Part shown: positions 1 through 11,700 of the stretch, in pieces | Numbering within the stretch: position 1 is the first letter of the stretch | Layout of the letters: each line of letters starts with the position of its first letter | NCBI GenBank assembly: GCA_025449115.1 | Contig: JAHLKC010000144.1 | Span: forward strand, 37,417-101,416 | Direction of reading: 5' to 3' | Source of the DNA: Chytridium lagenaria | Lineage: Eukaryota > Chytridiomycota > Chytridiomycetes > Chytridiales > Chytridiaceae | DNA: 64,000 bases | Translations under genes and position numbers: made by a program | Notes under the pieces: model-generated | The model's input: the letters and a program-made list of their open reading frames with translations, nothing else | Database searches by the model: none | Told to the model about the DNA's origin: nothing

Positions 1-52
1 TTCTCTGAATATCAAGATTACTTCTCCCGCTGATTTTTTTTTTCACGGAACA

Positions 53-255
53 AGTAACTTGGATTTGGAGAACTACGGACGTGTATATGGACCGCGTTTA
101 CTTATAGTCTTTGTTCTATATACATGCCATCATTCTATAGTCTTTTTTCTGTATATATGCCATCATTTTATCGCTGTTTTTAAATACCAAGTTGACTCCT
201 CCTCGATACCTAAACTTCTTGCCGTGGACGAGTAACTTGGATTTGGAGAACTACG
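53..255. repeat. 25-bp direct repeat, two copies
   Basis: A 25-base sequence beginning AGTAACTTGGATTTGGAG occurs at 53-77 and identically at 231-255, about 180 bp apart. The surrounding bases are also partly alike (GGACGAG/GAACAAG just before it). This suggests an old local duplication or a transposon footprint; no coding potential is seen. Confidence 0.8.
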
Positions 256-287
256 AAAGAATATTGGCCTTTATCAATAAATTGTCT

Positions 288-329
288 AGTCTACTCATAA
301 GTGTATTCAGTCTACTCATAAGTGTATTC
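288..329. repeat. 21-bp perfect tandem duplication
   Basis: The 21-base unit beginning AGTCTACTCATAAGTGTA is present twice head to tail (288-308 and 309-329) with no mismatch. Confidence 0.85.
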
Positions 330-796
330 ACTGTCTTATCATTATACATATCGCCTCTGCAACTCTAACGTCGAGAATGATTTACAAACTAATGCTATCC
401 AGCTATTATTCCTTGATATCTGCGACGTAAAGTTCTGCACGTTTCTTTTTGTCGGGCGCTCTAGCAATCCCCATGAACCCTAAGTCAGCTCTTCTTGCCT
501 CTCCCACCTCCATTGGAATGTTCTTACATGTTAATGATAGTATCAGTCATGTCCGTCCTTCGTTTCTTTAATTCTGCGTATCTTGCACAGTTTGACAGTT
601 ATGGTTTAGAAACAGCGTTTGTAGAACTCTCTGTCCATTAAAGATACTAGATTTGAATACCGTATTTGATGGAGAAAAGATGTATATTTGATGGAATCGC
701 AATATGTAGCTGAAGTGACGAAGGCTGAAAAAGCTTGATCATTTATAAAAAGATATTGGATATATATGCACTCTAAAATCCCTCAAAAAAATCTCA

Positions 797-868
797 GCCC
801 TTTTAACTCAGTGGTAGAGTGTCAGTCTTCTAAACTGAAAGCCGTGAGTTCGACCCTCACAAGGGGCT
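797..868 (+). tRNA. tRNA-Arg(UCU), intronless
   Basis: A full cloverleaf can be drawn. The acceptor stem is GCCCTTT (797-803) paired with AAGGGGC (861-867), with one G-T wobble, and the discriminator base is T868. The D arm is ACTC/GAGT. The anticodon stem is TCAGT/ACTGA with loop CTTCTAA, giving anticodon TCT (Arg, codon AGA). The variable loop is 5 nt. The T arm is GTGAG/CTCAC with loop TTCGACC, which also supplies the internal B box. There is no intron and CCA is not encoded, as expected for a eukaryotic nuclear tRNA. A T-run follows directly as Pol III terminator. Confidence 0.93.
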
Positions 869-879
869 ATGCGGTTATG

Positions 880-896
880 TTTTTTTGTTTTTTTTT
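880..896 (+). terminator. RNA polymerase III terminator of the tRNA gene
   Basis: Seven T, one G, then nine T start 12 bases after the tRNA 3' end: a classic oligo-T Pol III stop with a back-up run. Confidence 0.85.
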
Positions 897-1102
897 AGTT
901 GTTTCTTCATACAAAATTGCCTTTACATCAACACCGAACAAGAGATACGGATGATACTTATGATGAAGACTGCGGTTAACGTAGCCAAAACAATGAAAGG
1001 TATATGGAGGCAAATCAGAAATTGCAGGACGATACTGCATTAAACTTATTGATGTATCTGCACACATGCGTTAGCCTCTTGTTCGTCTATAGATTTAATT
1101 TA

Positions 1103-1669
1103 TCAAGTAGTATTCATATTGCGAGCCCCTCCCTCCAGCAGCAAACGTGTGTACAAGCGCGACCCTATATCCTCCACAATGTCCCCATTCAATTCAATAA
1201 AGCCGAGCCCAACACTCCGCTGGAACACCCCAAAGTACAAAATAAAGTCGAATCCGGGATATTCGTATCTGAAAATGGCCTCATGCTCACTCGGGGTATC
1301 GACGAGGCGTAGGTTACCGAATGTCTCTCCCTTTTTCAAGACAAAGGTTTGTGGATCTTGTATCGTACTTGACAGTTTCCGTTCAAGCCAATAGGCGTTT
1401 GATCCAAAGACACTTTGCACAAAGATGGTGAGGGGGTCGGTGGATGTTCTTAGGAAGCGGCTGTCTAGATTGCGTTGGTAGAAACCCCAAGTAGGAGGCT
1501 TCCTCTTTGCTGACGATGCTGTTGCAGTGCATTCCTTTACTTTGCTGCTAAAGCTCTTTGGCGTCTCATCGAGGGATGACGTCCCCACAACACGACGGAT
1601 GTAAAATGCAGTCCAGATGACGCTAGCAACTGGTAGTCCCGTGCCTATGAGAAACAGACGTCGCCGCAT
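1103..1669 (-). CDS. Hypothetical membrane-anchored protein, 188 aa
   Basis: One uninterrupted frame of 188 codons. The N-terminus (residues 1-30) is MRRR followed by a hydrophobic stretch LFLIGTGLPVASVIWTAFYI, which fits a signal anchor or mitochondrial inner-membrane anchor. A polar Ser/Lys-rich linker follows (35-60). A folded-looking C-terminal region of about 125 residues contains PTWGFYQRNLDSRFLR and an aromatic-rich strand pattern FRYEYPGFDFILYFGVF. I do not recognise the family and see no catalytic motif. It lies head to head with the phosphodiesterase gene, with about 240 bp between start codons, so the two may share a promoter region. The absence of internal stops and the sensible topology argue that it is real. 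Confidence 0.6.
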   Translation of the reverse strand: MRRRLFLIGTGLPVASVIWTAFYIRRVVGTSSLDETPKSFSSKVKECTATASSAKRKPPTWGFYQRNLDSRFLRTSTDPLTIFVQSVFGSNAYWLERKLSSTIQDPQTFVLKKGETFGNLRLVDTPSEHEAIFRYEYPGFDFILYFGVFQRSVGLGFIELNGDIVEDIGSRLYTRLLLEGGARNMNTT

Positions 1670-1905
1670 CGTCCGAGAGAAGATGGTGAAGTGAATGATA
1701 ATCCGACAATCCTACTCTTAGGTCCCATGCAAATCTTTAAGAGCCCATTGGAATTGCGGCAACTTCATGGAAGCAAGTTAAACAGCAATCATCTTCAAAG
1801 ACATCCACTCTCCAAGTATCGAGGACGTCTTCATCGGAAGCCGCGATCCCCAAAAAGGTCTAAGTTGATCAGCTTGAAGGGATATGACGGAAAGGGCTTG
1901 AAATC

Positions 1906-4900
1906 ATGTCATCTGTTCTACCTCCGCAAGGATTTTCAACAGCGAGACGACGTTCGAGCATTCAAGGAGCGCCAATTACTGGATCAGGGTCACCGCCGTT
2001 CCCAGCGCCACTTCTTCCAAAGAATAATAGCACGTCGAGTGGAGGTGCTTCACGGTCAGACAAGATTGTGTTGAATCCTGTGAGCGTGCCGGGATCTCGA
2101 AAAAGCTCAGGAGTTCAGGAATCGTTGCTGTCTTACTACGGGAGTAGAAGGAATTCTTCAAAGTTAACCTCTGGAAGTGGGTTGACTTTTCTCTCGTTTT
2201 GTCACTTTGACTATTTATCATACCTGTTCCGCAAGCTAACAACTTTTTGTTGTCTTTACCTCGGTCACTATCGGCATGTTTCGTATCCCATACAACAAAA
2301 ACTATAGGCCTTTCGAGAGCAGGCCAGAAAAAGTCTCATCATACCTCACAAATCATAAAATCCGCCCATAGTTTTCATAACTCAAACACCCCACCTTTAG
2401 CCTCCAACATGGCTTTCACAATGAGCCGCGGTGACAACAAAAATCGGCCCGCACCACTCCAACAGCCTAATGTCAGGCATGCAAAACGCGGGAACGGTTG
2501 AAGAGAACCTTCAAGACATATCCGCTACCCTTCGATCCCGTATGAACAAGATCACGTTGACCTTTTTTGATAAATACGTGGAGATGGAGTATGAAAAGTT
2601 TTTCCTTTCAAAGAATCTTGTGAAATGGCGACGGAACCTCTGTGTGCTATTTCTGAGCGCGACGGCGGGGTATTGTATTTGATGATAAAGTCACCAAATG
2701 ATGCGGATGAGTGGGTGAAAGGGGAGACTGCGGCGGAACAATGGGCGATGAGCGTTGCTGGAAATGATACCGTTGCAAGGATTCTACGCCAGACTTGTGG
2801 CCAAATATTCATATGGTGAGTCCACATACTGTTTTAATGAAATTAAATTTATATTATAGTTCAACCTGCAACCCAAACACTTTATGCAAGGATACTCTGT
2901 TCGAAAGGATATTTTATTTTGGACGATGGGGATCCTTATCCCTTTTCTCCTGTACTCTTCACGTCATTCAAACTGCAGGCAGTTGACATTGGGGCGTCAA
3001 GTTCATCTTCTCTCCGCCATCTTTACATGTGTGGTCACAGTCATAGGAATTTTCATCCGATGGCTTATAGTCGAACCCCAAACGCCTCTTTACCAAACCA
3101 CCTACCTTTCCATTCTAAGCGTAACCGCCTGTTTCGTCTTTCTACGGATGCGTTTCATCTATTCCGTCGTATGCTGCTGCGTTATTGTAGGAGCTTACCT
3201 CATTACATCGTTCCTAAGCATTGCGACGACCAGCTCATATCGGATGATCAATACTTATTTTATAACTTTCAGATTGCTGGAAACCACTATAACTCGCTGT
3301 ACTCTTTGGCGCTATCCGTTTTAGCGTTATTGGCTGTGACAGTGATTGTGGCGTGTTCCTGTTTTGACACTGAGAATTTTTTACCGTGGTCAATTCCTCG
3401 TCTCGCATACACTTCAAAGCATAATGCCAAGCTTACAAATCAGCTTAAAGTGCTTCAGAAAGTGTATGGGAAGAGGCAGCGGATTTCGATTCTCCGTTAG
3501 AAAAAAGTGTGATGATCATTAGATCCCTTATGGCGGATCGTCATTGACGGCGCAGCATCTTGCTAGAGTTGAGTCAGGTTTTGACATTGCTGGGGTCGAG
3601 TAATCTTTTGGCGCCGGATTTGGAGAATCAGGTTACAGAGTTCATGGACACGGAGCAGGAGGTACCTTACAATTTGTAAACGCTTTACTAAATTATTGTT
3701 AGGCATGGCTTTCTCGGAGATTGCACCCCAGACGTAAGACACAGAGACAAGACAGTCGCTGGCTCCCAGACGTCGCACTTCAATGGCCCAGGACGTTCAT
3801 CTTAAAATATCCGAAACAATCAACGAGGCACCCGGCTCGTTTTCTCTCGCGTCGATACCGGAATCTAGAGTTCGGTTCAAGCATCATCGGGGTTAGGGTC
3901 TGAAGCGCAGTCCCCAAAGACAGAGTCTGGGAGTAACGGCAACCTTGCAGTCAAAGAGCCACCACTTCCCGAAAAATCATCTCTCCTTCCATGCGTGAAG
4001 TAGCCACATTGGCGCCCAGTGAATCCCGGCTTTTATTCATGGACACGGAAAATCAAGTCAAGATAAGAAAGTCAACGACGAATAAACGAAATATGGCGTT
4101 TGAGGATCTTATTGAGATACCGAGGGTTGTGGAACTTTTGAAACCGGTGCAATGATTTCAATTGGCCGATTTTCGAGTTTTCTGAATGCGTGGCGGGGAA
4201 ACCGTTGAGCTGTCTTGCGTTCTTCTTGTTTAAAAGGAGAGTCTGTTCACTCATTTTCAAATTCCTCCCGACAAGTTTTGGGAAGTTTATTACGACTATA
4301 GAGCAAGGGTATCATTCGGATATTCCATGTGAGTTATCGTTTTCGGAAATCGGTTGCTAAATATTCTTAAGTCCATAATGCTACCCACGCCTGCGATTGC
4401 TTCACTGCATATCCATTCTCGCATATGGACTCGATAGCGAAAATCACAAACGAATTCGATATTCTTGCTCTTTTCTTTGCTGCCATCGTTCATGGTGATG
4501 ATCCCCCCCGCTTCCCAACTTTTTTTTCTTCAATTTTTTTTCCTAAAAATCATTGCCCCAAAAACTAGATTATGATCATCCCGGGCTTCAACAAAAACTT
4601 CCTGGTCAACACATACGAATCCGCACCATCCTCTACAACGACAAATCGGTTCTCGAAAACCATCACCTCGCAAGCGCGTTCACAGTTTTAAACAAACCTG
4701 ACTGCAATTTCCTCTCTCACATGCCTAAAGCCGAATTCAAATCATTACGTGAAATCATCATCGAGATGGTGTTAGCAACAGGTACCGCATATGCAATTGT
4801 CATTGGCATTTTCTTAAAAGCGTTTAGAACCTCTCGCAACATTTCGTCATCCTCTCCATGTTTAAAAACAAAGTCGCTCAAGTCTTTGATCCAGAGGAAA

Positions 4901-5367
4901 GTCGAGAAGATCGTGTCCTTCTTTGGAAAGTTTCTCATGAAATGTTCCGATGTGTCGAACCCTACAAAAGAATGGTCCATTTACTTCAAATGGTGTCAAC
5001 TTGTCCTCGAGGAATTCATGAGACAAGGGGATATGGAAAAACGTCTCAACATCCCTGTATCCCTTACATGGATAGAGATAGTCTCAACGTGCCATCAAGT
5101 CAAGTCGGGGTTCATCGATTACGTTATATTACCACTTTTTGAGGCTTACGATAAGTACATCCCGATCCCTCACATCATGGAAATCTTCGACGAAACAGAG
5201 ACCACTGGTGGGTTTCCGTCATCATTTTCCAACATGCTAACGTCATTCAGATGTACATGAAAACCATTGGTGTCATTCATATGGCAAACGTTGTGGCGCC
5301 ACCGCCTAAAACGGCATCCCTGCATGCACGTGAATCTTCCCCCAAAATCGCTGTACTGCAACAATAA
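1906..5367 (+). CDS. Transmembrane 3',5'-cyclic-nucleotide phosphodiesterase (class I, HD type), broken by indels
   Basis: Multi-exon gene. A Ser/Arg-rich cytosolic N-terminus (from 1906) is followed by KYVEMEYEKFF (about 2570), then about six hydrophobic segments (2640-3370, e.g. FWTMGILIPFLLYSS). A juxtamembrane region follows (NQLKVLQKVYGK; then LTLLGSSNLLAPDLENQV after a frame change, about 3570-3650). The class I PDE catalytic domain is about 4090-5250. Its motifs across exons are HNATHA (4374-4391), LALFFAAIVHD with D completed across an intron then YDHPG (4455-4585), ILYNDKSVLENHH, KCSDVSNP (4940-4963) and SSQVGFIDY, which holds the invariant purine-binding Gln. All metal-binding residues are present. 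Expected role: hydrolysis of cAMP/cGMP at a membrane. At least six 1-bp shifts, often in C, T or G runs, interrupt the frame. Start and 5' exons are uncertain; the stop is TAA at 5365-5367. Confidence 0.82.
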
Positions 5368-5671
5368 TGTTTGATGGATGAAAACCTCAACGCGAAATGT
5401 TGATTGCGGACAGGATTTTTCGCCTTTTTTACACACTTCTTCTTGTCATTGTATCATACAGAGCAGACCGCGTATAATGGAAAAATATGGAAATAATAGA
5501 TTGTTGCATGAAGAATCTAAATGTCAAGAATATTGCGAAAGTAGTCGCGTTTGTTTGTTTGTTTGTTTGGTGTCGATGCGGTTATGAGCGTTGTGATTTG
5601 AAAAAACGGTGCACACGATCAAGAAAAGAACATTGCTTGATTTCTCACAAAAACTATTGTCACCCAAAACC
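5368..5671. other. Intergenic spacer
   Basis: Short spacer between the PDE stop and the crotonase start. It contains a (TTTG)n run near 5550. No gene is seen. Confidence 0.6.
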
Positions 5672-6780
5672 ATGTCGTTGCTCACCCTCACTCGAGAGGG
5701 ACCTCTGTTCCTCCTCAAGCTGCATCACGCCGACAACCGCTTCTCCCCAGACTTTATCACCGCCTCAACAAAGCGCTTGATCAAGTCGAGGCTGCCGTTG
5801 AGAAAGAGGGGTTGGAGGTGGCGGCGCTTGTGACGATGATTGATCCCAAGGATAAGATTTTTCGAATGGATTAAAGGTGGAGGCTATTGGGGAGATGGGG
5901 AACCGTACTTTTAGTGAGTGTTTGGGCGGGGGGGGGTTGATTGGATGGGGAGTGGGGCAAGTGATGTTTTTTGGGATGCTAATGTTTGATGGTTTCAAGT
6001 GCTTACCAGAATTTGATGGAGAGGTTCTTGACTTTCAGGATCCCGACGGTCGCGGGTAATGTTTTCCGTTCATCCCTCTTGATCTCTCCTCCATCTCACC
6101 TCAACCATGCTCCATCTCGAATATCATCTCTACTTTTTTTTGTCTCGTTGCCATTCACCCAGCCATCACCATTGTCACGTGCTCGTAATTTAACCTTTTT
6201 CCATAGCTCTCTCTGGGCATGCCTTCGCCGGTGGTTGCATGTTTGCGTTAACGCACGATTACAGGGTGATGCGCTCTGACCGTGGTTTCATGTGCATGAA
6301 TGAGGTACTTTACATATTTCGTCAGTTTTTGTTTTCTACGCTAACCCCCACTCACTTTTTTGACACGTCCCCCCCCAAAACCGCCCTTTTGACATTCGCA
6401 AACGCCTACACTCAAGGTTGACATGCCTGCCAATCTTACTCCCGGGATGATGTCCATATTAAGGTGGAAGGTGATTCATCCCATCGCGTTAAGGGATATG
6501 GTGATTCAAGGCCGGAGGTTCAATGCTGTAGGTGTTGTTATTTGTTGTTTTTGTAACAAGAGAATAGGTTGAGGCTGCTACGTATGGATTCGTTGACGTG
6601 ACGGCTGATGGACCGGATGCGGTGATTGATGCTGCGAAAAAGATTGCGTTAAAGGTTGCCACGAAAGCGAAAGCGGGGCTCACGTACAAGACGTTAAAGA
6701 CAGAACTGTACAGTGAGACGTCGGGTTTGTTGAAGAGCAAGAATTTGGGATTCGTCGAGCACATCTTTTCTAAACTCTAG
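5672..6780 (+). CDS. Peroxisomal enoyl-CoA hydratase/isomerase (crotonase family), C-terminal PTS1
   Basis: Five exons by eye: 5672-5913, 6012-6056, 6207-6304, 6417-6527 and 6568-6780. The N-terminus MSLLTLTREGPLFLLKLH with ADNRFSPDFI is typical of delta3,delta2-enoyl-CoA isomerases. The oxyanion-hole glycine motif GHAFAGGCMFALTHDYRVM lies at 6216-6272. The substrate-pocket segment GFMCMNEVDMPANLTPGMM spans the third intron. The protein ends IFSKL, a textbook PTS1 signal, so it should work in peroxisomal beta-oxidation of unsaturated fatty acids. Length (about 270 aa) fits the family. Exon 1 carries 1-bp frame changes (near 5765, and a short T-run near 5860), and the exon 1/2 phase does not match perfectly. 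Introns 2 to 4 splice cleanly. Isomerase versus hydratase activity cannot be told from sequence. Confidence 0.85.
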
Positions 6781-7505
6781 AATAAAACCTCTTTGCTTTT
6801 TTTTTTTTTATTATAAACACACCGTCGCGTCTCATGCATTATTCTATTCCTCTGTCTTTTACTCTGAACTATCCATAAAGCTGCGAGAGACTCTCCACTT
6901 TGCATGATAACCTTACAGGTGCATATCTGGCGAGTGAACGTGTTGCGGGGTAGGTCGCAAGCGAATTGTAATGTGACCATCCGATCATGTAAAGTGACAT
7001 CCGATCACTCTGAGCAAAGCAAAAAAAGACAAAGAGGAGTTAAAAGGCAAGGCATAGATGACGTGAATGAAAACAACGCGAAATGATATTTTTTTCCAGG
7101 CTTATATTATACGATAAATGATGCCACTCACACACACAGTACAAAAAAGACACAACTTTCAAATCCCATCACGTTTTCTTCCAACGGCCAACCACTCTCA
7201 AACAAATCAAAGGTACGACAACAAACAAACAAGCAGGGAAAAAAAGCAAAAAGACGTGGGGCAAGGAGGAGAGAGATAGAGACAGAGAGAGAGATTTCGA
7301 AAACATAAACAACAACAACAACAACAACAGCAAAGAGAGGCGCTACGAGCAATGATGCGTAATGATGGACAAAGAAAAAGAGGGGATAAGCGGGATATGA
7401 TTTAACGTGAGGGCAAGAGAGCAAAAGCATTTTTCAAAACAAGGGATAATAAAGAAATGAAATTCCCTTTTGCCAACTAGAATGTTTCAACGAGATGGGA
7501 ATGGT
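6781..7505. other. Intergenic region with (AAC)n microsatellite
   Basis: No convincing gene. It contains a T-run after the crotonase stop, a purine-rich stretch (7220-7300) and an (AAC)n microsatellite at about 7307-7329. It is the shared 3' flank of two convergent genes. Confidence 0.6.
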
Positions 7506-8105
7506 TCAAGCTGCGGCAACCTTTTGAGCGACCGTCTTTTCGCTGATAAGCCTCTTTGCAAGGTTATCCTTGGCTTGAGCATTGCAGGATTGGAGGTTTG
7601 AGCATGAGTGAGCTTCAGGAAGTCGGTGTTTCGAGCAAAACTGGAAAGAACAAAGGGTGAGTTTTGTGTGGAAGGTGGAGAATGGAGGGGAGCAGATTGA
7701 AACAAGTTTTGGCGGCAATGGGCAGGGGGGGATGTGGTCATCTTGATGCAAAATGACGCCATGGACGACATGACTCTGGTTTAAAGGTAAACATGCAACA
7801 CCCAGTAGCCAGAGTGAGCGGGATGATCAAAACCGCCCATGGAGGCGTCAGTCTCCAGATGGTCATTTCTTTTGAGGACAATGTCATGTTGATTAAAGAT
7901 ACCATACCTGAGCAGAAACAGTATCGACAAGTGCCCACCGACTTTACGGCAGGAGCTCCACAGCCAAACGCACAACGAGTGACTTTGCGTTTAGGGTTGG
8001 GTGAGTCTGTTGCAGAAGGTACTGTGGCATCTGTGACGGGTGTAGTAGTTGTGGTGGTGTGGTGGTGGTGGCTGGGATGGTGTCGATGGTGTTGATGGAA
8101 GACAT
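7506..8105 (-). CDS. AN1-type zinc-finger protein, TMC1-like
   Basis: Two exons on the minus strand. Exon 1 (ATG at 8105) encodes MSSINTIDTIP, a Thr/Pro/Ser-rich segment, then KRKVTRCAFGCGAPAVKSVG and TCRYC. Exon 2 (about 7640 down to 7506) encodes FCSKHRLPEAHSC, SNLQSCNAQAKDN and ends KTVAQKVAAA. The ordered Cys/His residues (CxxxC, CxxC, C, HxxxxxHxC) form an AN1 zinc finger. The downstream SC..Q....N.. tail resembles the yeast proteotoxic-stress protein TMC1, which is a likely orthologue. A frame change lies in the CCA-repeat between the start and the finger (about 8050), and the splice phase at the finger is off by one. Both look like length errors. Role (AAA-ATPase/proteasome stress adaptor) is inferred from the family. 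Confidence 0.75.
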
Positions 8106-8792
8106 GGTTTCCCTTTTTGAGTGAGTGTGTGAGAGTGTGGTAGTGTGTGTGTGTGGATGAGAGATGATAATTTTTCGTATGTAAATAATTAAATATTGAA
8201 CACATCCAAACACCTCATTAAAGAATAACACACATCCATCACATCCATCCATCCATCCATCACATCCATCGCATGCATGCATGGGTGAGTGAGTCGGTGA
8301 GTGAGTGAACAACAATCAACAAACAGCATCTCTACTTGTACTGAAGTAAACTCTATTCTACAACGGCATCATCCATCCCATCCATCCATCGAGTATAGTA
8401 TGGTATACCCTCAAGTGTTCCTCACCCACACATACAACCACATACACATACAACCAACCCACACACACAAGGGACATTTCATCAAATAGAGGCCCAGTAT
8501 ATATAATAAGGTATATAGTGAAGAGTGAAACAAGAGGACGCGCGTCAAATACTCTGTCAGTCCCTCACTCTGTCGCACAATTCATTCATTCATTCATTAT
8601 AATAATTAATATCAAAAATGAATTGATTTCTTAATTAATTATTTAATAATGCGCTGCTTTGCTCTTATTATGCTCGCTCCAAAAGAACCCTCTCTCCTCA
8701 TCATCACCCACATCACCCACATCACATTCCCACCTTCAAAATAAAATATAAAAAAAAAAGAATAGAAAACAAATCCAACCAACCCCTCAGTC
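8106..8792. other. Intergenic region rich in microsatellites
   Basis: Holds (GT)n-like tracts (8120-8160), (CATC)n (8230-8275), (GAGT)n (8286-8308), CA-rich tracts (8425-8470) and (ATTC)n (8580-8600). No coding sequence is seen. It separates the AN1 gene from the 3' end of the MDC1-like gene. Confidence 0.6.
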
Positions 8793-11700
8793 TCACCTCC
8801 ACCCCCCTTCCCATCTCATCTCCTCTTCCTGGTCGACATTGACCCACCACCACCACTTAATCTGCACAGACCCACTCAACACGTGTCCCACATAATCCAG
8901 CTGCTGTCTCAATATCCCCGTCAACACAAACTCAATCGGACTGTATAGTCCACCCCACTCCATGCAATCTCCTACACTCCACCTCATCTTCCTCACAGCC
9001 AATAATAACGCATTCTTCCATCTTGGAAGAAGGGGTGACGCCGGTGGCGATTTAAATAGCTAAAAACCACAAAAAAAAATAAAAAAAAAATATTCAGCGT
9101 TTTAACGACAATAAAAAAAAAGGACAGATGCATATTATTTTTTTTCTTTACCTCTCCCCCAGCTGCTCGTACAATCTCTTCAAGTTCATTCGGCGGTGGC
9201 TTCACATTCGGCGTCCGCATACACACTCACTCCCTGCAACAACAATGTCCGTGTCACACTCTGCGCGCTCTTTAAAGACTGTGCCAACGAAAACCCAAAC
9301 TTTTCTTCAGTAGCTTTATCCTTTAACAAGAATTTCGCTTCAGCTAAGATTAAAAAAGTCAAAATCACGAACACAAATCATAACCTCTAGCACATAAAAT
9401 AATTAAAGCAATGCCAAACACTCACCCACAAATCGTCCCTCCCTTCTACTCTCCAACAACCATTTATCACTCACAATATGCTTCCCAGCTGTCAACGCTG
9501 CAAGAAATTTCACTGTACGTCGAATCTTGTCTGTCACAAGGTGCGTGCACTCGGACCAAGTCTCCACATTCCTTCCTCCCAGTGTCTCAACAGTCTAAAG
9601 ACATGTCATCAGCAACATTCAACGAATCCACCACCAAGAAAGAAAAAAAAAAACACGAAAAACACTCACATCGTTAAAGAAATCACCAAGCCCCGTAAAC
9701 ATAATCCTATACTCTTTTGTTTGCAGCGGCTTCTGAGGTGAAGTCCCCGGCGTCCCATCCTTCGCGCGACTCCCACGTTTACTAAAAGAAAAAAAAATAA
9801 ATCATTCAACATTCCATCACCTCTCCATTTCCCTTACCTTTTCACCGGCGTTACATCCTCATCCTCTTCCTCAACCACCGACGCAGGTCTCTTTTTCCCT
9901 CTCGACGCCATCCCCGCTTTCCCCCTTTTCCCTCTCCCTTTTCCCCCGGGCGTCTCCTCCTCGTTCCAACCGCGATCCGACGATGGCGTCGAGTCCTGTG
10001 ACGCCTGAGGTGTCACATCAGGGGGGACAGTCGCATCCACATCTTCATCCACCATCGATATCGGTGCAATCCATGTGGAAGACGCAGAGTGTTCCATCAC
10101 AGCCGGGGATGACGTTGGAGCCTCCTCGTCTTTTTTTGACGTTTCGGATTCATCTACACCACCCCTTTTTTTCGTGGCCGCACGTGGTTTCTTTTTGAGG
10201 CCCCCATCATCCACCTCATTCACAGAGGGATCCTCTTGATTTTCTATCTCTGATTTCCCCCTCTTCCGTGTTGTTTTCTTGGGTGTGGGTTTCACCACAC
10301 TCTTTCGACCCTTCTTTACAGGTGGATCGATCGTCGGTTCTAAAACAAAATTCAATACAACAATCACATCATCTACAACAAAACGCACCTGCCTCCGCAT
10401 CCTCATCCCTATCCACCTTCTTCACCCCTCTCAAACTCCGTCTCCCACTCTTCTCCACATCCTTCACACCCTCCTCCGCCATACTCCCTCCCTCCCTCTC
10501 ACCCTCCCCACCCAAAGAATCCAGCTTCACACCCTCCTCCCCCATACCCCCTCCCTCCCTCTCACCCTCCCCACCCAAAGAATCCAGCTTCACACCCTCC
10601 TCCCCCATACCCCTCCCTCCCTCTCACCCTCCCCACCCAAAGAATCCAGCTTCACACCCTCCTCCCCCATACTCCCCCCCAAAGGTGTACCCCCTCCCAC
10701 CAAAGAATCCAGCACAACCGTCTCCGCCTCCGACACCACCCCAGACGACCTCCTCCATCCTCCTCTCACCCCACCCTTCCGCCCACCCAAACCCTCAGGC
10801 GTGCCTTCCACAAGAACACTGTCTCGATTGACAGGCGTCGCGGCAACCATGTCTGGAGAGGTACCCGGCGTGTGTTTAAGCACAACGCCACGACGGGGTC
10901 GCGTCGACGGGGTTTTCATGTCCATCGTGGACATGGAGGATGTGTCCTCTGGTTTCGTCGACCAAGATGAGGATGTTCGAGGACGACTTTTATGGAACAT
11001 CACATGTAAATATACTGTGAAAAAAGAATCGCTCACGTACCTGGAATAAGCGCTCTTTGGTGTTTTGTGGAATGAAACAGATGGAGCAAGATTAGAGTCT
11101 TGGGTTGGTTCAACGTTCACTTGTTTCAAGGGTGTCTTTTTGGTATCCTCTGCCTCCCCATCCGTTTCATCATCCTCTTCATCCACCTCCGGCTCTCTTT
11201 TCACCTCCTCCTTCTTCACCTCCTTCACCTCCTCAATCTTCTCTCCATCCCCCTTCTCATCACCACCCTCCTCCTCCTCATCCGACTCCTCCAACACAGT
11301 ATCCCGCGTCCGTCTCACCCCCGCCTCATCCCCCAGCATCTTCACCGGCGGTGTCGCCGCAACCCGATCCTCCGTCCCCTCCCGCTCTGGCGTCTCCCCC
11401 CCCTCCTCCGACTCCATCATCGACGACAACGCCTCAAACCGTGTCAAGGTGGGTGTTCCAAACGTCACCCTTTTCATCGTCCGTGTCGGTGAAGACGCAG
11501 ACGGGCCAGGGGGTGGGGTCGTTGCGGCGGGTTCTTCACCTTCGGTCACATCGTCATCGGTTGTCCCGAGATCTGGGTCGACGATGAGCGTGGCGCCACC
11601 CCAGTATGGGTCGTTGGGATCTATGGGGATATTGGGGTCCGTGTTGAACAGGGTTGTGGTGGGTGCATGTGGTTTTAAGGCTTCTTCTTTGGTAAAGATG

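Larger units (their letters stand above)
1..760. other. AT-rich intergenic region with short direct repeats
   Basis: No open frame of convincing composition is visible. The stretch is AT-rich and holds two sets of short direct repeats (listed separately) plus a duplicated ATGCCATCAT-containing motif near 124 and 167. It is the 5' flank of the tRNA gene. Confidence 0.6.
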
